Notes: a model not told the origin generated them from the letters alone. A stretch of DNA of 64,000 nucleotides from Mactra quadrangularis (GCA_025267735.1 CM046304.1:3596001-3660000), one strand, 5' to 3'; positions 23,160 to 37,239 are shown, counted from the stretch's first letter. Numbers and translations: made by a program.

Positions 23160-26100
23160 GTTAAGACTTCATTTTATATTTGACTGCCTTCATCATAATT
23201 TCTGCTTTATTGTTTTTGTATTCAATTAGGTAATGTAATTTTATTAATTACTTTGGGATAGTACGCTTCTTCCTATCGTTGTCCATTCTCATATTCATGT
23301 ATGCTTGATCTTATTATGCTCCTATGTTGCATTCGCCATATTCAGTGACCTACATTTTTTCTACTTTTCAGTATTTGAGTAAACCAAAGCTGGTTTTCTT
23401 TCAAACCGTAGATAAATAGATTTTTTTCGCAATAAAATGTGAGGATAAACGTGACAATTATATCAAAAGATACATAATATGATATCATTGTATTAGAACA
23501 AATGATTCTGTGTAGATAATTAAATTGGTATAAACTATTTTGACATTCGGAACACCTCGACCTTTCATGAATGAATAATCTCGAAAGGATTCGTGGGGGG
23601 TCTTCCCTGGATTTTTGTGATTTTACTACCTACACGAGGCGAAGAACGTAACGGTTACACAAAATAGTTCTTGTTGTATACACACAGATCTTTGTCTAAA
23701 TATATTAATTTGTTTTAAATTGAACCAAATATTGTTCATCGGTATCATTGAAATGTGTAGTTTCAAATTTACGGACTCAAAACGAAACTTCAGTCATCGC
23801 CTTAACGATCGTGTATTTGTTTACTTCAACACCGGTTTATCCGAAATGGCGTCTAAATATGTCCGAGGTTATTCGTAGCGATTGACCAAGGAGTTCCGAA
23901 TGCTATTTTGAAGATATCCAGACAAGTATTTTATACTAGTAGTACGTTGCCAATGAATAAGAGTTCCCATTTGCAAAATTAATTTTGCTATAGAAATTCC
24001 AGAAAACATAAAATTGCCTAATGTAATAATAATGCAAAATAAAAAGAATAAAATATCAGTGATATGTTGCAGGCAATCTTTAAGAGTACTCTGAAATCAA
24101 ATGATGTCTTCATGTGTCCATTGAAAATTTCTACAAATGACTATCATGCTAAGATAACTTGACAATATGTGTCATTATTGTGTCCAAGACGAAGTCCTGA
24201 TTACAGTTAAAATAATATTAAAGTGATACCTGTCTGGATCTATGAATAGTCAAAACGATAATTGAAAAGTAAAGCAGATCAGAAACATAAGAAAATAATT
24301 ACTCGTGCAAAAACTAAGTTTAAAACGTTTGTTAAATTGATTTGGACATCACATGCATGTTTAATGATAATCCTGTTCGATGCTATTTTACGAAGATGAA
24401 TATATCGTAATAACACAATTGATAGTTACTTCAAATGCATAATGCAAACTTCTTGATAAAAAAAACCGTTTAAAACAGTAAATGTCTAAATATAGAACGC
24501 ATAAAGTATGTGACTTGACTTAAACAAGACTCGCCGCAAAAAGATGAATAGATCGGTTTTCTAATTGATTTGTTTTTTAACAATGATAAATATCTAACTG
24601 TAAAATAGCTTGAGAATCAATGAAGCATTTAATTGTTAACCCCGATTAGTTAAATATGATCAAATGTTTGCATATAAATATTTGAACAATTTTGTCTGAG
24701 TAATTAACAGGTTTCAGATATGGTTTATATTTAATACTGCTAACGCTATTATTTATATTTCTACTGTTCTACTATTATACTGCACATTGGTGGTTCACAG
24801 ATTTAGTTTAATTAAATACTGTTTACATCCCAACATATATTTCTACTATTTCTATAATTATATTTCGCATTGATGACATTGAGCTTATATTTTACAGTAT
24901 CACATTGCATTAAATAATTCATGTACTCAATTGCAAAACAGAAAATGTAACGAAACACATATTAATATACAAATAGTACAAAAATAAGCTGATACGTACA
25001 ATAATAACCATCATCAAACAATGGTTAGATAACATGATCTATGTTTATGACGATCAAATGTATGATATTAAATTAATAATAATAGTAATATTTTAAACTA
25101 TTATTATTCGCTTCTAAGTATACATATTTGTCTTAAGTAAACACGATGCATTGGAAATAAAGTTTTAGGAATTAAACCGTAGTATAAAATTTGATACTCT
25201 TACACATCAATAGCAAAATGGTGCATTAATAATTAAAATGTTATTTAAGTTTTTAATTGTTACAAAAGGTTGTCACCTAGATTTAATAATATAAGGACAT
25301 AGAAGAGCAATGTCATCGTTCACGCATTGCCAACCCCAGTAAGGTTTTTATAGTGACAAACAAAAAATCGTAACGAATGCATTACATTACATATCGCATG
25401 AGTTAAACATAATAATAGCTGCATCAGCATTCACACTTGACCACACCCAATGATGATACGAACACCTCTCATGTTCATGTATTTGACGATTTATGTTGTT
25501 CCCGGCAAGGTGTCAAGCATGAGTTTTATATGTCAAGGATTGTCACTTTAACTTGTTATGAATATTGAATATCATGGTAAGTTCCAGAATGAAACATAAC
25601 ACTCATGTGTACAACCAGCTGACACTGATTGTATAATTTATAAACTATTGAAGATAATGTTGATAAAACTGTATTTCGTTTTGCCATGCTTACAAAATGT
25701 GCTTGTATAAGTTATTACAATGAGCTTAATTTACCAAGTTGTACTCATACATGTATATGAAATACCAAGTATTTCTAACTGAATATAAGTCTAACGAATA
25801 AAAACTAATCTCATCACATTTGTAAAGCTTGATGAAATGGTCATTGTCCGTGTTTTATCCTACGAAATTCCTTGTAATACGTTTGGATATAAAAATGACA
25901 TTTTCGATGTATCGCATTTATGTTAAACAAACATTAAACCCATTTTATGTCCATTACCAGTAGATAAAACTGATACTGCTGTATCAAATATCATAGACAT
26001 CGCATTTAATTTGCAAGATATCTGAACTCGATCATTATTTGATAAATATTAATATGGAATCATATTAAGACATACTTAATAGTTCATGGTATAAATATAT

Positions 26101-26965
26101 CAATAATTTTTGTTAATGGTGTCTCTTGTTTGTATGCATTTGCTACTGCCATTATTGAATTACATTTACTCTTGAACATGAACTTAATAGGGAATTTCTG
26201 TACATGTTGATTGTATTTTTCAGAGGTTTATTTAAACAATGAATCTGAAAACATATCGTCAACAGCAACAGTCGTCAAAAGACACAGGCCTTCAGCATAC
26301 CTTATTAATTACATAACGTGGTATATTCAAGAGAGTTTCCATGTCAGCTTGTCACATGTTACTTTCTCGTTAGTTGGTCTATAATTGACTTATAACAGAA
26401 TGCCCTCGTTCATCTTACATGTACAAACATGACCAAAAGTCACAGTACGGAAACATTGATATAATTAGAACAAGATTAATGGACCTTCTTGTAATATTAA
26501 AAATGTTTTTATTATTATAGGATGAATGTTCGTATTGTTTTCTAATTATGATTCCAGTTGTAAATGTTATATATTCCGTAGTTCTTTGATTCCTATGTTC
26601 ATATTTCATTATAGAAGTACACCTTTTGTAAAGTCAGCAAACAAAATCAGATTTTAATTGGCTATATATATAATATTGTCGTGTCAACATAATTACTTTT
26701 TAGCTTAGCCTTGATGAATATTTGCGAGCTTTAAACAAACTTTTACTAAAATATCATCTTTATGTGTATAATCAAATATGATACTTAAATTTGTGATATC
26801 ACTTAAACTGTGGGTATGATTGATTGCAGATTATATTTTAATGAGTGATTTAATTAATCGTTTTGCCACAATGCATATTTTAGTCTGACAATCTGTAAAA
26901 TTTATACAGTTACTTGAATGATGTTCAAAATGATTAACTTCACTGAATTGTTTAAGAGTATTTAT
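23160..26965. other. Spacer upstream of gene B
   Basis: Collinear with 47447-52240 apart from insertions there. AT-rich; no ORF with support. Part of repeat R begins near 26220. Confidence 0.55.
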
Positions 26966-26967
26966 TA

Positions 26968-27314
26968 TACAGTACTCACCAAAAGTTTGGACACAGAAGA
27001 AATTTACAACAATTCTTGAATTTTGATGATTGTTTTTGTACAATCATTATTTTCAACATATTTATGTATGGTTTGTGATAAACTAAAAACTTATTTTATA
27101 GATGCAACACATTTATAAGATTCAGCATCTGATTTTCTGAAGCCTTCAAAACCATGTGTACTGTAATTATTTTTCATAAATATTTTAAGTTATAATAATG
27201 GTGATAACTAAAAAATAAAGCATTTCAAAATGAACCAATATCAAATTTTAGATAAAACTTTTTGTAGTAAGCTAACAAAGTGAAAATGTCTCGAAACTTT
27301 TGGTGGTTACTGTA
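26968..27314. mobile_element. Tc1/mariner-like MITE, block 1 copy (347 bp)
   Basis: Inverted ends TACAGTACTCACCAAAAGTT and, reversed, TACAGTAACCACCAAAAGTT, with TA on both sides (26966-26967, 27315-27316). The CACCAAAAGTTTGGA-type terminus and TA duplication are typical of Tc1-like elements. No transposase. The same insertion is at 52244-52920 in block 2, so it predates the duplication. Confidence 0.78.
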
Positions 27315-27316
27315 TA

Positions 27317-29250
27317 TAGGTCAGTGTATATGACATCGTGACGACTCGCACTAAGATTTTAGTAATGCTAGCTTTAGAAAACACATAATTTAATATTACA
27401 CACATGCTGCCTAGTTGTTTTAGAGGAATTTAACAACTCAAAACTATAGTTATTTAGACATTGGAACGACGTCACATCGTTTTACGAGGGAATGAGAATA
27501 TAACTGACATGCTTGAACTAAGAGATTAATCTCATCGGAGTAATTAATTAAGATTAACTTTAATTTTTTGCAAGCTTCTCGACAAAGGAAGCTGCATTAA
27601 TCGAATGATATCGGTAGTATTAACTTTGAAAGAAATTATTTCGATAACAGCTAAAATGTAACAGGGGTTTGTTGAATATGTTGTTAAGCAGATTACCTCG
27701 TTTTGAAAAATTATGTTCCAGAGATAAACCAAAAGGGTTAACTTAAAGTTGTTGTAAAGGACTGTGTTTTTAAGATGATTGGGAGTCGGTCTTCCGTGAA
27801 AAATGTAATAACAAATCAATAGCTTGAAACACAATTATCAGGAACAGCAACAAATCTTTGTTTCCAATCAGCCAAACAAGCAAAAAGAAGGATACTTTTA
27901 GATGTTTACCTATGGTTATAAATAAGGACTTTACGAGCAAATTACGGAAAAACGATAACATAACAACCGTTATCATCGATTTCAGAAAAAAAATGCAATT
28001 AGAGGCATGATTTGTATCATCCTTCCGGTGAATCATGTGTGAAAGGTGTCAGCCACTGACAATGATACGGGCTCAGACCTTAAAATATGTGTTCTTCATT
28101 CGTTTCAGACTCCTTATGCCTTCCAAAAGGAATGTCAGAATAACGACTTAACTCTAAGAAAAGATACTATAAGATATTACAATTCAACGTGAAGCAACAT
28201 TAATTGTATGTTTTATAATATATTACCATGAATTACATTATCTACATACTCAACAACGTCATTGACGGAACGAGTTGAGTCGGTATTTACATATTCCTCA
28301 CCCTACTTTATTCATTCAGCTAGTGATGTCTGTCTCAATGTCTTTTGTAAATCTGATCGCAAATGTATACTAAAAGATCGCAACTCACATTATATTACAA
28401 CATCGTACCTACATATTTTGATACCAGAGTTAGTCTAATTTCTGTATCTATTTTGCCACACGTGATGTTTTTAAAATATATGATATTCAACATGTTTCTA
28501 GAACTTGTCAGGTTTGGGGTGATACGAGTATTAACACAAACAATACTTATATTACCGCGAATGAAGCTGCGAATATTTATCCCATAGTAGATCATGTTTA
28601 AATTCAAGGTATACTAATATATATTTTTCAGGTGTGCGAGTTTATTGATCAATTTTTGTGTATCAAAATTAGTGGTAACATTTATTTGTTCACAACATTT
28701 TCACAAAAGGGGTTTGAAAACACATAGAACAGCAGTAAAATTATAGACCTTCCACAAATCATAAAAAACGGAGACTTTTATAGATTTATTTTTATAAAAA
28801 AGCGCCAGAAGTAAATAAGGAAATAATCTAAAGGTGATTCTACCTTAAAAAGGTCAGTGGCAATAATGATTGTAGATTACAAGAGGTTGGCTGGATCCAA
28901 AGTCAATGACCCGTTATTGCCTCCGGGGCATGCATACATGATGCATACATAATGTAATGCCTATTTGCCTTAGCTTTTAAAGTTTTTAATGAATATTGTA
29001 AATGGTCGAAGGTATACGTAATATTACATTTGCATTAGTTAATAAAGATGTATGTACAATTTAGTACATTCATTGTTCTCTTCATTTTCCACCAATAGCT
29101 GCTTATTGCTCAATAACACAATTTCTGTGAATAAATGTTGCTTCAGTATTACAGAACACTGTCACAGATAACTAATTTGATGGTTAGATTTTTCTCTATC
29201 GACAGTCAGATAATTTACTGCCATTTTCTTCGTATCCCTTCTTTTAGATA
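27317..29250. other. Spacer before block joint 1/2
   Basis: Holds two copies of dispersed repeat R (27835-28040, 28700-28950). Short frames on both strands (27544-28036, 28363-28607) are not conserved in block 2. Confidence 0.55.
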
Positions 29251-29556
29251 AAAAGTTGTGCTCAATATGACTACAAATATATATTTATATACTTAAGTTT
29301 TATGCTTTAACGACATTTTTGTTTGCAAGTAGCGCTCAATATTGCTACAACGAAAATAAGTTGGAATAGAAAGCAAATTATGACACATTTTGGTTTCAAA
29401 TAAAATAACTTATTCACAATATGATAGCTTGATATACAATCATAAGTCTACATTCGATTTTATTATCTTCGTTGTGTAAAGCTCGATTCGGACATTAAAC
29501 AAATAACGGCAATGTTCAACTCTATTTAATTTTCTAATTTATCTTATTTGTTTCAG

Positions 29557-30018
29557 ATAACTAATTCAAGTTCGGGATCTTAGGAAAGTTAAAGCACAAG
29601 ATGTTTATCAATGAATTTTGCAAAATATTTTTTGTTTCTTTTTACTTCCTGGAAATCAAGTAAATTGTTATCTCATTTTCAACATAAATTACTATAGCTA
29701 CATCGTCTATTCAATGTTAACGATGTTCATAAACAACGTCATATATGTTATACTATTTACAATCATTTGAAAGAAATACCACTGCACTGAAGCAGACATC
29801 GCCTTAGAGGTTTAGGCAAGTAGGTTGGACGATGACTGGGAAATATATGTGGACATTTTGTCTTATTAATTGATGATCTATTTTCAGGTTTAGCTAATGT
29901 CGATCTTATCACGAGTGTATTAGATGATAAAGCTCGTGGTAAAAGTCCAGTAGCTGTCAGTAGACCCTCTACAACCAACCGTAGATTGTTGCAACTGATG
30001 ATCAAAAATGGACGTTAA
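29557..30018 (+). pseudogene. Exon pair C: orphan exons 3-4 of the peptide gene
   Basis: Counterpart of gene A exons 3 (29557-29583) and 4 (29888-30018). Exon 3 has an in-frame TAA at 29562-29564 where A, B, D and E have CAA (Gln), and its donor reads gaaagt instead of gtaagt. Exon 4 is fully open: it begins GLANVDLITSVLDDK, keeps the NRR motif, and ends LLQLMIKNGR-stop with the amidation Gly-Arg intact. No exon 1 or exon 2 is visible upstream; similarity to gene A starts only inside intron 2 (about 29,250). I infer a 5'-truncated pseudogene created by the tandem duplication. Exon 4 alone could still be spliced into another transcript, since its acceptor and AATAAA are preserved. Confidence 0.72.
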
Positions 30019-30383
30019 ATAACATACTACATGGATTAAACTGGATATTTAAAACAAACAACCTCAAATGAAGTGTTGGATTTTAGAATCTAACAAAAAA
30101 GATTTAAAATGACTTTAGACATGAGTGTAATGAATTTTCTGTAACCATACCACTATATTATCAAATAAAAATACAATTAACTGAATTAGTTGTTTTTTTA
30201 TTTTATGAAATACATCAGTACTGCAGTTTTCAAATTGTGTTTGAAACTGCTGAACATCTACAAGGTTTTGTCATTACTACCAGCATATCTTAATGGCATC
30301 ATGAATTGATTTTGTTGAATGCTCATATAGATAATGTCTGTATAGATACACTTACTGATTCAATTAAGCTATAACTAAAACAG

Positions 30384-30623
30384 TGGTGCTAATCACAAAA
30401 ATTCTTACGAAAACAATCTTCGTAAGTCATTTTTATATACTTAGCACTTTAAAGTCAGACGGATAATAAACATAAATATGATATGATATTCAAGAGGTAT
30501 TCCTAATTCTACGCAATTTGTATTATATTTAGAATTGATAACCCAAAAATGGGCGTATTATTAATGTTTCTTGCTTTTGAATTACGAAGACTTTTTTCGT
30601 AACAATTTTTGTGAAAAGCACCA
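30384..30623. mobile_element. MITE with ~45-bp TIRs (240 bp)
   Basis: The left end TGGTGCTAATCACAAAAATT... and the right end reversed (TGGTGCTTTTCACAAAAATT...) match over about 45 bp, including TTACGAAAA and TCTTCGTAA. CAG flanks both sides (30381-30383, 30624-30626) as a likely 3-bp target duplication. Blocks 1 and 3 lack it. The 3-bp duplication would suit a PIF/Harbinger-type element, but no transposase is present, so the class is a guess. Confidence 0.78.
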
Positions 30624-30626
30624 CAG

Positions 30627-33600
30627 GCGTGTTCCATAAACCTAACAATCGTATAATTATGAAGTTACAACAATTTGCTCTGATTCTGCGATGTTGTATA
30701 GTGCGACAATATTAACCTGAGCTTGAACTACCTTATTATAATAATTACACACTTCACTTACATTAAAACGTGAGTCTCCGTATGAATGTATACGGTAATA
30801 CACGTGTTTATGACAACCTATGTGACTATAAATCAATTTTGTAAAAATAGCAAATTATTGTACTTTTTATTTTGGACACATTCGTTCATAAAGTAACACG
30901 CAAGTCCGCAATATTGTGGCACTGCTTCAAATATTTATTCATAAGAAAACAAAATTAATTGTCCAGTGCGTGTATTTTGCCAAAAGCTTTCGATAAACGC
31001 GATTTACAGCCGAAGGTAAAAATAGAAAATAAAGACTGAGTTTAAATATTAAATAAAGGTCAAGCTCAGGTTAATTCTGTTGGGCTATAGCACTATTGTG
31101 GCACACAAGTGTGCACTTAATGGGAGTCAAAGAAACTAGCATCATTGTTCTAGTTAATTAAATTGTAATATAACATATTAAACTAAGTGACTACTGGTAA
31201 TCTGTGTCTAATTTCTATGACAGCTAAAATACAACCCTTCTTCTGATTTCATTTGCTACATTTTGTGGGCCACAAATCTATAACATAATCACGTGTTAAT
31301 TTGGCTGGATCTCATATATCGTTCGTTTTTTTCTCAACTGTCAAAACATGAATACTTTCACGGTGAGTGCGTTTGTTAAAATTAATGTTGTAATACATCC
31401 ACGAGTTTCCGAAGAGTGTATTATGATTTAGTAAAGCTGTTTGTGTCGTATTATGTTTTAGTCATATTTTTAATAACAATTAGGCCGCCAGTACAAAAGC
31501 AATGCATTCAGTCACAGTGGAATTAACAGTTGAAAATAAAACGGACTTTACCCGAACCGTAACCCGCTTTCAAAGATATCACTATATCACTGACACAGGA
31601 ATCTGTATTGCCACAAAACATGCAGTAGATTAGAAAGTTATTTATGCAGTAAACATATAAATCAATGTTTTATCTGACTTACCATGATTCGTAAAGTACG
31701 TTTTCTGTTTCTTAATCATTCATGGATCTTAAATAAAGCACACAAACCAAACAATCTTGATGATGAAACACCATTTCATTGTCATTGTGATTTATCGTGC
31801 AAACATCTTGACAATGAAACCATAGAAGTAGCTAATATAATACCTGAAAATATTAATTGTATATATAGAACATTTTATATTATGACATATTAGCACTTTG
31901 TTAAAGACAAGGTAGGACGATGAACGGTTCGATTGCACTGATTTTTTATGGTAGAAAACATGACAATTTGCTTTTTTATCATTTATGTTTGAATTATGTT
32001 ACATAGTTATGTCATTATTTTAAGGTTTTATACAGATTGAAAGTTTATGTGACGTTATAGATTAGTAACATATTTATAAAAGTCAAGATCGTAAATCCAA
32101 ACTTAAATACACCTACATACACACAGATAATATCCTTTTACAATCGTAAGCAAGAATACGTATGTGTACAACAACTTGCAAAAAAAACCTGATCACAGTG
32201 AAAGTATTTAGAGGGATGTACTGGAGAACATACCACTTTACGTCTGTGTAAGGATGGAGTACAATTTGAGTTGTTTGAAGTTTATCTTTTTTACTATTCA
32301 CTTACATCGCTTTTAATGAGGTAAAACACACTTGAATTCAGCTATGTGTTATTTGTACTAAGTACGCGATTTTGAAACGGCACTGATGGTTTTACATATC
32401 ACGACAAATAGTTCTGATGGAACTAACAATTACAAATGTAGTATACGATACGGGTAACGGTGTTTGTTCCTTTACAACGTACACTTAACTTTCATCTCTT
32501 AAATTTTCAATTAAACAGTTCAGTATTTTCCAAGACGAGGTAATATAAAACATCAAGAAGTGCATACACTTTTATGTATTGATTCCCATAGAATTAATGG
32601 TACTATGTTAATTGTTTTCACTTGTGAATCAGCGATTTGCACGTTAGTAATTAGATATACACGTGTTATATTTACACGTGTTCCCATAAATGTACAGGTA
32701 GGCTGTGTCAACATAAATATTTATAATACTAAACTGATTAGTTTCAGCTCGTTTGTGAACTAAGTTCCCACTGATCTCGATTCTGCTTTCTGGAGTCTTA
32801 GTTCTGAGCACTTGAAGATGCAATTTCATGTCCAAGAAAGAAACAAAGTAGGCTTTGTATGTGTAAGTTGAACAAAAGTGGATGACGACTTAGAAATCAC
32901 TCATGCACGTCTCTATTACGCACGTGTACCAGTGTATCTATTTAAACTAGAATAAACTCCTTGTCTGTAATTTAGTTCTTACTTAACTACTTCGGAATGA
33001 TGTATTTTAACTTGCATCTAAATGCAAAGAGTGTTAATCACCCTTATTGTAACACCGTCTATCTACCCGTATCACAAGTACAAGGGTAACGCAATATCAC
33101 TTTATGTTTCAATTGTAATTGAAAGTAGCAATGAAAAGCACCAACTTAAGGTGAGAAAAGTAGAAGTAAAGACGTTTGGTTGGTTTGAATATATCTTGCT
33201 TTAAAAGTTTATTTGGTGCCAACAGCACAGTCATTGATTAATGATTCAAAAGGTAATGCATACCCTAGCAAAGACAATGCATGTTTTTTAATTAATATTA
33301 GACGATTCTTTCACAATTAAAATTGTTCATACAGTCAGGGCAAAAGAAAAATGCTAGAAATGTCAATTGACTTATAATTATACCTTTTCAGAGGTTTCCT
33401 TAAACGGATTCAATACCATCCTTTATTTAAATACAATCGTTTTCCAAATTCATTATTCGTTTTGTTCTTGGCCAAGGCATTTTTGCCTATGAAATTTACA
33501 AAAACCGGAAAAAATAATGCAGCTCGCATCGTCAATTAAGGACAACAAAAGGAAAGCATGAGAAATTCTGCAGGAAATCATCAGAATTGCCCATACAATG

Positions 33601-35147
33601 GTATAACTGAAATGACGTTTTAACGTGTGTTTCAGTAATTAAACAAATAGCTAGTGTACTTCTATATCATATAATCTTTGTCATTATTATTTTATTGCAG
33701 AACGAATAATTGCAAGTCGAAAAGTTAGTGAAATGATCAAGCTACTCATTCCGAGTTCTTTTGATAATTTAAAATTAACTGTCAGTGTTTGTATTACTGG
33801 AAAGAAAATGAATTATGAATAATTTAAGGCTAAGTGACATACAACATAGTCTGAGAAACATGCGTTAAGATCATCAAATGGGTTGAACTTTTATGCATAA
33901 ACACCTATTTGCAGAAACTGTTATATTGCAATAAGCATTAAAATTGATATTTTAAGAACACTGCCTTATTGCTCCAAAAATACTATTCAGTTGCTGTTCC
34001 TTATATATTCAACATTTCTTTCTTAAAACAAAATGGGGGGGGGGGTAGAAAAAAATGAAATTTATAAGTTAAAATCAGTAAACAAGTAGTTTAAACGATT
34101 TTTTACGGGAATGGATTTTACAAGGATAATGACAAAAATGAGAAATTCATCTGAAGGAAGTAAGAGTTGCAAGTGCAGAGAATTTGAATTAGAAAATTAT
34201 TATGTCAAGATATATAAGATAATTCATACTAGGATGAACATAAACTATAGTAAACTATTTTATAACGTACTGAATTAAGTCTACGAAACTTCTGATATTT
34301 TCAGTTACCAGATGGTTTGAGTCATCAAATGAGATAAGATTTTCCTTCATTAGTTCCATTCCTATTTCAATTTACCTACCAGTTTCTTAAATACTGAATA
34401 CGATGCGCGATTTTACTATTCAATAATTTGCCAGGCATATAATATGAAGTCAAGTGACCTTCCATTATTCATAAGCAATTTAGATGCCAACACGCACTTG
34501 AAAAGTTCTTTGTCAAAAATGTATTATTAATGTTTCATATATCAAGGTCTCTTTCCGATCAATGCTAAAAGTTTTCCTTTTCAATGGCAAAATCACGACA
34601 TAACATTATTTGTCATGAATATTACACCGTTCATTGTTGATCGTTCATTCATATGATGGATTATAATGTATTTAAGATCTAACCTTCATGGTATTTAAAG
34701 CATTCGTACGATGTTAATCTTTACAATGATATTTAAACAGAGATATACATCCAAGCATATTGCTTGCCTGCTACATTCATCAATATATGCATTGCTTGTA
34801 AAAAGATAAGCAAACTTATTATTATTATTACATGTATATACCATATGTGTATTTTGCTCTTTTAATATTGAAATCATGTTCAAAAGGCCTTCACTATTAT
34901 ACATCAGGAAAAGTAACAGTAACAGTAAAAATCGTAAATTAAATGTAATCGTAAAACGTAAAGAGTTTTAAGTCACTACTTGTAATATTGAATCAGTTTT
35001 GTAAAATTTAGTCCTATTATAATTTTTCCAAAAATAACTGACCATGATGTACCATGTGTAATTTGTCTTACTATTTTACTTTTTCTGTATTCTATTAATA
35101 TGATTAGCTTGACGTTTTGTAAATAATCCCATGCTGTACATAACCTG
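30627..35147. other. Spacer of block 2, left of the fold-back element
   Basis: Collinear with 12,550-16,010. Frame 31684-31893 is broken in both other blocks, so it is not a gene. Confidence 0.55.
31322..31560. repeat. Segment shared by blocks 2 and 3, absent in block 1
   Basis: Starts gttcgtttttttctcaactg and ends near aaacggac. It recurs at 59932-60175 and, for its first part, at about 52065-52110 inside the other end of block 2. In block 1 the flanks join directly at about 12,810. Nature unknown; either a deletion in block 1 or a mobile piece. Confidence 0.5.
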
Positions 35148-35610
35148 AGGTGTGTTCAACAAGGCGGGCGCTCGCTCGAGCGCCCGCCTCGCGAATTGTT
35201 ATGTTATTGAACGACTGCGAGCGCTCATTCTATAAATAGAAGAAGGTGAAGATATCGGTCAGTCAGACCGTTTGTGTACAGAAAGGGTATTAAATGGTAT
35301 GATATACTAAACCGAAGTTTAGATCGATGTAAATCCCTTTGAAATACGGTAAATATACACAGAAGGCTTGAGATTAAAGCGTTGGATATTTCGTATTTGG
35401 TTATTTTAAATCTGCTATATTTTTTTCAATGTACCGATTTGAGTACCGGTACCAAAACGAAACGGTATTTACCGGAATTTATATAACAATTTATAAGCGA
35501 AACACCTCTCGAGCTGTATCGCGAGCGCACGCGAGCGCACGCGCGAGCGCCCGCGTTCAGAACGCGGGCGCTCGATGTCGCCCCGAGCGCTCGCATTGTT
35601 GAACGCACCT
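35148..35610. mobile_element. CpG-rich fold-back/TIR element (463 bp)
   Basis: Absent from block 1, where the site reads ...ataacctgggttaaa (about 16,013). Ends are inverted repeats: left AGGTGTGTTCAACAA, right (reversed) AGGTGCGTTCAACAA, followed by GCGnGCGCTCG-type arms. Both ends hold GC-rich inner palindromes (for example gcgggcgctcgctcgagcgc), in strong contrast to the AT-rich surroundings. No coding capacity. The target duplication is unclear; the flanks CCTG and CAGG extend the inverted symmetry. Class not assigned. Confidence 0.8.
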
Positions 35611-37224
35611 CAGGGTTAAATATAGTATACGATATATTCTGTTCTGTCTGAAAAAATCAAGTCTAAAAAGGTCAAACCATACATAACTTCAACTGTTTCA
35701 ATTGTGCTACATCCAATTCTAAGTAAAAATGTTTTTCTGAAGTTCTCAAGTTCACATTAGTTACAATCAGTTTGTGTTTTTTTTATTTCATTTATCATTC
35801 AATAACATGTTTATAAAGTCTTAAAGAAGATTATGTATAATACTTCTCACCAAGGTAGTTAAGGACATCATTTAAATTTTTTATATCTGTAAGGCTGACA
35901 ATTTTAACAGAATTAATTTCCTTAAATGTCACCTTATGTGTGACTCAAATGGCTTGATGAATTTATCTGAAGTGCAATTGGTGCTCAGAGCAATAACTAC
36001 AATTGCGTCTTATATATTTATTCTATTGTACTGCATATATTTAGCATGATAGCTTTCAGACTCATTAGTCTTTAAATAGCCCAAAGGCATTCTAAGCTAA
36101 CTCTTTAAACATATTAGCAAAAACCAAGATTTAATATATTTATTTACCATTACTACAAAGGATGACAATTAAGTTGGTTGCGCTGGTTATGGGAAGATTT
36201 CAATCGCAGGATGGCAATATAACAATATTTAATGATGAAATAGCAGCAATAAACTTAGCTCTAATTTTAAAAAATGCCACATTTTATATTTTCGTCTTAT
36301 TCATTTTCTGTATGATTGACCTTTAAAAATTACAACTCGACTTTTAATAACTTTGTAACTAAATATAACTTAAAAGTTATATATGTCGTCAATATATAAT
36401 ACCTTAGTATTATTCGTCAACTACAATGAAGTCCTGTACTATTTAGTGTATAAACATTTTTTGTATAGAACTACACTGTAATAGTCTAATTGAAAAGTTA
36501 TTACAAATAGAATTTATCCTTCATAAGACAACGGTAACACCAAACATAGCATTGTTTCAAAATTACTTCGTAGACATAATCTGTCAAATCGAACAGACAA
36601 TACAAATATGTTATGTAACGATGAAACAATGTCTCATATTGATAATGTATTGTTAACTTTTATTCTCGATTACAGTGACATTGTATTGTTTATTCGTCTA
36701 CAAGTCACCGTCACAAATTGTTTTAGACAATCAATCAAATAAATGGATTTCATTTTATGCTATCATGTTAGCTACTCGAACGAATTCTGTCTCAAGTTGA
36801 CTAGACGTGCTTTTTCTATATATTTTATATAGTCTATAAGTTAAAACTCGTACCATAGCACCAAATTGTGTTTTGGCTATCAGTTGTGTTTATGCAAAAA
36901 ATATTTTGATTTGATATGAAAACCAAATAAGAAATGAGTAAATCTCTAAACGTATGTTTTTGTGACTTTATTTGCTAATCATGTTTAAATAAGGATAGAA
37001 AGCAACAACAAAAATGAGTATAAAAGCAAAATAAAGACTGCAGTAAGAAATTGTACCAAACCTATTGAAATTAAGCATTATTGCTCACTCGTTTACCTGT
37101 ATATATTTGACTTCATGATACTCAGTGTATTAATATATTGTATACTGTGTTACTCTTTAAAACAAGATAAATATATAAGATAATTGGTAACCGATATATT
37201 TCATGTAACAAGCTTTAGACAAAT
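35611..37224. other. Spacer of block 2, between fold-back element and LINE
   Basis: Almost identical to about 16,020-17,640. No gene. Confidence 0.6.
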
Positions 37225-37239
37225 TTATTTATAGCCTTA
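37225..37239. repeat. Target-site duplication, left of LINE
   Basis: TTATTTATAGCCTTA, repeated exactly at 42130-42144 and present once at the empty site in block 1. Confidence 0.93.

Larger units (their letters stand above)
11380..29250. repeat. Tandem block 1 (~17.9 kb)
   Basis: Runs from intron 2 of gene A through reverse gene B to the joint before exon pair C. Collinear with block 2 (29250-56200) and the start of block 3. Boundaries are read from where gene A intron 2 stops resembling the sequence before exon pairs C and D (aatatgactacaaatatat region). Confidence 0.75.

Noticed and set aside
31684..31893. 69-residue ORF
   Set aside because: Its counterparts in blocks 1 (12943) and 3 (60254) are broken within the first 30 codons, so no selection on the frame.
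35426..35608. 60-residue Ala/Arg-rich ORF
   Set aside because: Arises from the CpG-rich palindromic end of the fold-back element.
35148..35610. CpG island promoter
   Set aside because: CpG richness is confined to a mobile element absent from block 1, and no gene follows.
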